From Thermodesulfobacterium sp. (lineage in GTDB: Bacteria > Desulfobacterota > Thermodesulfobacteria > Thermodesulfobacteriales > Thermodesulfobacteriaceae), in contig JAGGXL010000162.1 of NCBI GenBank assembly GCA_021163085.1, positions 1 through 10,123 on the forward strand: 10,123 nt of DNA, given 5' to 3'. Under the pieces are notes generated by a model. The model saw nothing but the letters and a program-made list of their open reading frames with translations. It was not told the origin of the DNA and searched no databases. Both the position numbers and the translations under genes were made by a program. Shown in pieces: positions 7,653-10,123 of the stretch; position 1 is the first letter of the stretch; each line of letters opens with the position of its first letter.

Positions 7653-7861
7653 AAATTAAAAGAAATATCCAAACAAGAGATCTTTCTGCAATAAAAGTCT
7701 CACTTGATAATCTTTTAAAGAGGGTGAAACACGAGGATAAAAACAAAGAACGACAATCGTCCAGAGGGAGGGTATATACGAACAGTTCTGATATGAACGA
7801 GTTATTCGAAATTGCGGGTGTCAGGAATAGGGAAATAGTGAAGGTGATAAAATGGCAATAA
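7622..7861 (+). CDS. Doubtful small ORF upstream of the OLD nuclease (79 aa hypothetical)
   Basis: I do not recognise this product. The frame encodes 79 mostly basic, hydrophilic residues with no membrane segment or known motif, ending NREIVKVIKWQ. Its stop overlaps the next gene's start by 10 bp, an arrangement that often couples translation. Against it, the ATG lies inside a hairpin arm, no ribosome site precedes it, and the first residues (LLIFWVEAL) are just the translated palindrome. A later TTG at 7649 or the internal ATG at 7793 would give 70 or 22 residues. It may be a small partner of the nuclease, a leader peptide, or the degraded end of an older gene. Confidence 0.3.
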   Translation: MLLIFWVEALQIKRNIQTRDLSAIKVSLDNLLKRVKHEDKNKERQSSRGRVYTNSSDMNELFEIAGVRNREIVKVIKWQ

Positions 7862-9375
7862 GAAGAATATATATCGAGAATTTTCGGTCAATAAAGAGAC
7901 TTGATTTTAAGCCGAGTATGCTTACAGCTCTTATTGGGAAAAATAATTCAGGCAAATCTAATATATTAAAGGCTATTGATCTAATGTTAGGAGAGAAATG
8001 GCCACCTTACACTATCTCTGAAGAAGATATTTATAATCATGACGAAAATTTAACTGTAAAAATAGAACTTTATTTTGATGAGCCAATAATTCATACTTAC
8101 TATAGCGAAAACATTGAAATAAACGGCTTTAGATTGGAATTTAATGCAAACTATGGTGGGAATTTGGCGTGTATCGATGAGGATGGCAACGAAGTTATGA
8201 CTCAGTACAATAGACCACTTTCTCTTTCAAATAAAATACGAAATAAAGTTCCTGTAATTTTAGTTGGAGTTGATAGAAATTTATCAAAAATATTATCTGC
8301 AGGTCAACGGACTGTTTTGGGAAAATTACTACAGGATGTTGCACAAAAATTCGAAAATAGCGAGGATAAAGTAGAGGAATTTAATCAAAAAATGGAGGAA
8401 GCTACAGAAGTTCTTAGAATAGATACTTTTAGAGAGTTAGAACAGGTAATTGTAGAAAATGTAAAGCTTTTAACAGGTTTTTATGATGTCACTATTAGAT
8501 TTAAAGAGCCCAATATATTGTCACATTATAAAAATTTACAACTGGTTATTAGAGAATCTTCAGATTATGACGAATTTTCAGCGCTTGACATGGGAGCAGG
8601 GATTCAAAGTGCTATTGTAATTGCGTTATTAAACGCATATAAAATGCTAAGACGTTCCGGTGCTATTTTATTGATCGAAGAACCAGAGGTATATCTTCAT
8701 CCCCATTCAAGACGATATTTTTACTCTTTGCTTAAAGATCTTGCAGAACAAGGGAATCAAATCTTTTATACTACCCATTCTCCAGAATTTGTAGATTTGT
8801 CAAATTATGAATATGTTTCTATCGTTAGAAAGTCGCTCACGGAAGGAACAAAAGTAAAACAAGCGCAACTTACACTTACGCCAGGCTCCAAAGAGGAATT
8901 AAAGCTTTTGATCCAATTTGATGCTAGCAGAAATGAAGTCTTTTTTGCAAATAAAGTTATGTTCGTTGAAGGACCCTCTGAAAGATACTCTCTACCTCAT
9001 ATCTTTAAATTGAAAGGTATAGATATCAATCGTGAGGGCATATCTATTATCGATTCAGGAGGGAAAGAAAACATGGAATTTTTTATTAAAATACTTAAAG
9101 AATTTGAAATCCCTTTTATAGTATTGCACGATGAGGATAGAAATGCAAATAATTATCAAAGTTATCATGCAAGACCAAACGGACTAAATGCCAAAATTGA
9201 AAGTGCGGTAGGAAACCCAAATTTGATATTTAAAGCAGACCCTGACTTTGAGGGGGTTTTAGGATTAAGTGGAAAAGATAAAGTTAGAGATGCCATAACA
9301 AAGGCAAGAAATCTTAAACCAGAAGAAATCCCAGAAGTGATAAACGATGCAATTAAAAAAATTATTCAACTATAA
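7852..9375 (+). CDS. OLD-family ATP-dependent endonuclease (N-terminal ABC-type ATPase, C-terminal TOPRIM nuclease), likely phage defence
   Basis: OLD nucleases join an SMC/ABC-like ATPase to a metal-dependent TOPRIM nuclease; the prototype is phage P2 Old, and related proteins such as GajA act in anti-phage defence. In these 507 residues, the N-terminus IENFRSIKRLDF (8-19) is typical of RecF/OLD ATPases. Walker A is GKNNSGKS (29-36), a degenerate ABC signature lies near 246-255 (DMGAGIQSAI), Walker B is ILLIEEPE (272-279), and H309 in TTHS is the H-loop. The TOPRIM domain begins at VMFVEGPSE (369-377, E373 catalytic) and has DSGG (401-404) and HDED (426-429) as metal ligands. The ATG has AAGGTG at 7841-7846. 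No UvrD-like helicase gene follows, so this resembles stand-alone class 1 OLD rather than Gabija. It uses some CGN arginine codons and is followed by an attC-like palindrome, both suggesting acquisition. Confidence 0.9.
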   Translation: MAIRRIYIENFRSIKRLDFKPSMLTALIGKNNSGKSNILKAIDLMLGEKWPPYTISEEDIYNHDENLTVKIELYFDEPIIHTYYSENIEINGFRLEFNANYGGNLACIDEDGNEVMTQYNRPLSLSNKIRNKVPVILVGVDRNLSKILSAGQRTVLGKLLQDVAQKFENSEDKVEEFNQKMEEATEVLRIDTFRELEQVIVENVKLLTGFYDVTIRFKEPNILSHYKNLQLVIRESSDYDEFSALDMGAGIQSAIVIALLNAYKMLRRSGAILLIEEPEVYLHPHSRRYFYSLLKDLAEQGNQIFYTTHSPEFVDLSNYEYVSIVRKSLTEGTKVKQAQLTLTPGSKEELKLLIQFDASRNEVFFANKVMFVEGPSERYSLPHIFKLKGIDINREGISIIDSGGKENMEFFIKILKEFEIPFIVLHDEDRNANNYQSYHARPNGLNAKIESAVGNPNLIFKADPDFEGVLGLSGKDKVRDAITKARNLKPEEIPEVINDAIKKIIQL

Positions 9376-9423
9376 TGTCCCGTCGCCCGCAACTCTCCGC
9401 TTCGCTTCGGTGTTATCGCACTC
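9376..9423. other. GC-richer structured spacer directly after the OLD nuclease gene
   Basis: Base composition rises from strongly AT-rich to clearly GC-richer at the nuclease stop and stays so until about 9500. The stretch holds a near-palindrome, CCGCTTCGCTTCGG (9397-9410), and GTCC (9377-9380) could pair with GGAC at 9424-9427. No gene is supported. It seems to belong with the following attC-like palindrome as one mobile-element end, and looks more like recombination-site DNA than a terminator. Confidence 0.45.
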
Positions 9424-9508
9424 GGACAACAGGAGGATATGTGGCTCGTTAACACTTGCCCAAAATTCGCCTTACGGCGAAACTTCACATATCCCCAGAA
9501 CGTTAGGT
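9424..9508. repeat. Imperfect palindrome resembling an integron attC site
   Basis: The segment ends in GTTAGGT (9502-9508), matching the attC R' core GTTRRRY, where integron integrases cut between G and TT. Inward lie perfect 9-bp arms GGATATGTG (9435-9443) and CACATATCC (9486-9494). The pairing extends two more base pairs (GG 9432-9433 with CC 9495-9496) past one unpaired A at 9434, like the extrahelical base of attC stems. AAC at 9428-9430 can pair with GTT of the core. The loop carries a second hairpin, TTCGCC-TTAC-GGCGAA (9466-9481). At 85 bp it is in the attC size range and sits just after a gene stop, as in cassettes. The left core, GGACAAC, does not fit RYYYAAC well, and no integrase gene is in view. 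Confidence 0.5.
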
Positions 9509-9561
9509 GAAATATTGCCTGATGAAACAAAAAACTAAAAAACAAAAGGAGGGTTGATAAG

Positions 9562-9969
9562 ATGCCATGGGTAAAAAGAGAAGACTGTATTGGTTGTGGT
9601 ATGTGTGTTGAGGAGTGTCCCGTAGGAGCAATTTCTTTAGAGAAAGATGTGGCAGTAATAGATATGGCTAACTGTATTCGTTGTGGAGTCTGCCACGATG
9701 TGTGTCCCGAGGGTGCGGTGAGACACGACAGCGAAAGAATAGAGGAAGAGGTAGAGGAGAATGTAAGAAAAACAAAAGAATGTATGAACGCTTGCGCTAC
9801 ATATCTTGGTGATGTGAAAGAAAAGCAGAAATGTCTTAATAGGATGATAAAATATTTCAATAAAGAAAAAATTGTTATTGAAAAAACATTGGAAAGACTA
9901 CAAAAGCTTAAGGAGGAGTTATCGCTATCTTTGGGAACAAGTGAAGATGATACTGTAGAAAGAAAATGA
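9562..9969 (+). CDS. Two-[4Fe-4S] ferredoxin-like protein with charged helical C-terminal extension
   Basis: The first half of this 135-residue protein is a bacterial-type ferredoxin, a soluble electron carrier. Cluster motifs are CIGCGMCVEECP (C9, C12, C15, C19) and CIRCGVCHDVCP (C38, C41, C44, C48), each with the closing Cys-Pro, so two [4Fe-4S] clusters are expected. From about residue 56 to the end it is very rich in Glu and Lys, probably long helices or a coiled coil. Three further cysteines there (C74, C78, C91) could hold extra metal or form a disulfide. A strong AAAGGAGGG site at about 9545-9553 fixes the ATG. The gene stands alone between the attC-like palindrome and an insertion sequence, with no obvious redox partner, so its partner enzyme cannot be named. 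Confidence 0.88.
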   Translation: MPWVKREDCIGCGMCVEECPVGAISLEKDVAVIDMANCIRCGVCHDVCPEGAVRHDSERIEEEVEENVRKTKECMNACATYLGDVKEKQKCLNRMIKYFNKEKIVIEKTLERLQKLKEELSLSLGTSEDDTVERK

Positions 9970-9973
9970 TAGA

Positions 9974-10003
9974 ATAATACATCGCCTAAATGGCAGTTGT
10001 CAA
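9974..10003 (-). promoter_or_regulatory. Promoter-like sequence facing leftward into the ferredoxin gene
   Basis: On the minus strand a perfect TTGACA (9998-10003) is followed after 18 bases by TATTAT (9974-9979), a 5/6 -10 match. Transcription would run antisense through the ferredoxin gene. No credible leftward gene lies there, so the product would be an antisense RNA. The site lies about 10 bp outside the inferred insertion-sequence end. The match is good, but function is not shown. Confidence 0.35.
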
Positions 10004-10013
10004 GAGAATTGTG

Positions 10014-10123
10014 GAGAGTGTCCACCCAATTGTGTAAAATGTTAAAATGAATAAAATACAAGAAGGAGGGTGGGCACATGACAAAGGTTAAGAAAGCATT
10101 TAATACTGAAGAAGTGCAGGCAA
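10014..10123 (+). mobile_element. Left end of an IS256-family-like insertion sequence (partial)
   Basis: GAGAGTGTCC (10014-10023), four bases, then AATTGTGTAAAA (from 10028) has the layout of the IS256 terminal repeat as I recall it (GATAAAGTCC, four bases, AATTGTGTAAAA). A ribosome site and a rightward reading frame follow within about 60 bp, as expected for this family. GTGGA (10011-10015) and TCCAC (10021-10025) form a small hairpin across the tip. The right end and the target duplication lie outside the window, so the exact outer base is uncertain by a few positions. Confidence 0.65.
10078..10123 (+). CDS. N-terminal fragment of a probable IS256-family transposase (partial, runs off right edge)
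   Basis: An ATG at 10078 follows a strong GAAGGAGGG site (about 10062-10070) and opens a frame of 15 codons, beginning MTKVKKAFNTEEVQA, that reaches the window edge. The peptide is too short to identify by itself. The transposase call comes from its place directly inside the IS256-like terminal repeat, where the mutator-type DDE transposase of this family normally begins. Confidence 0.6.
   Translation, partial: MTKVKKAFNTEEVQA

Noticed and set aside
9347..9538. A 63-codon plus-strand frame spanning the end of the OLD gene and the palindrome.
   Set aside because: It reads straight through the structured attC-like DNA, overlaps the OLD gene in another frame and has no ribosome site, so it is almost certainly untranslated.
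7852..9969. OLD nuclease plus ferredoxin as one two-gene system.
   Set aside because: They are separated by 186 bp holding the attC-like palindrome, each has its own ribosome site, and no known link joins the two families.
9984..9990. GCCTAAA after the ferredoxin stop, one base from the attC left core RYYYAAC, which would make the ferredoxin a second cassette cut by the insertion sequence.
   Set aside because: It is a single 7-base near match with no partner core or palindrome before the insertion sequence, so it cannot be told from chance.
9366..10079. A 237-codon open frame on the minus strand.
   Set aside because: It is the antisense of the ferredoxin gene, which has clear cluster motifs and a ribosome site. 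The minus-strand product has no recognisable motif and is Ser/Phe/Leu-rich as expected for a shadow.

Overview
The window looks like chromosome from an AT-rich, probably thermophilic, Gram-negative bacterium. The Gram-negative reading rests on a heptose-phosphate kinase of the lipopolysaccharide pathway. Thermophily and a position near Thermodesulfobacteria are guesses from the Lys/Glu/Ile-rich proteins, the AGA-dominated arginine codons and the ferredoxin, and nothing here proves them.

Left part (1-1784, minus strand): rlmE (23S rRNA 2'-O-ribose methyltransferase) followed after 19 bp by sbcD (nuclease subunit of the SbcCD double-strand-break complex), which starts with TTG and runs off the left edge. 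About 120 bp separates rlmE from the divergent recA and carries promoter-like signals for both directions, plus a perfect 10-bp inverted repeat in the recA leader.

Central part (1905-7613, plus strand): a tightly packed run recA - rfaE1 - eno - tldE/pmbA-like - trpD. Junctions are 4 bp, an 8-bp overlap, 4 bp and 0 bp, so this is almost certainly one transcription unit. It joins recombination, LPS heptose synthesis, glycolysis, a TldD/TldE-family protein and tryptophan synthesis, and makes more sense as packed housekeeping genes than as one pathway.

Right part (7614-10123): accessory DNA. A palindrome follows trpD, then a doubtful 79-codon reading frame that overlaps an OLD-family ATPase-TOPRIM nuclease gene, a likely phage-defence function. 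Right after the nuclease stop is a GC-richer structured segment. It ends in an imperfect palindrome with a GTTAGGT core, resembling an integron attC recombination site, so the nuclease may be or have been a mobile gene cassette. A small two-cluster ferredoxin with a long charged helical tail comes next. The window closes with the left end of an IS256-like insertion sequence and the first 15 codons of its transposase.

No tRNA, rRNA or CRISPR array was seen, and no gene-free stretch reaches 300 bases.
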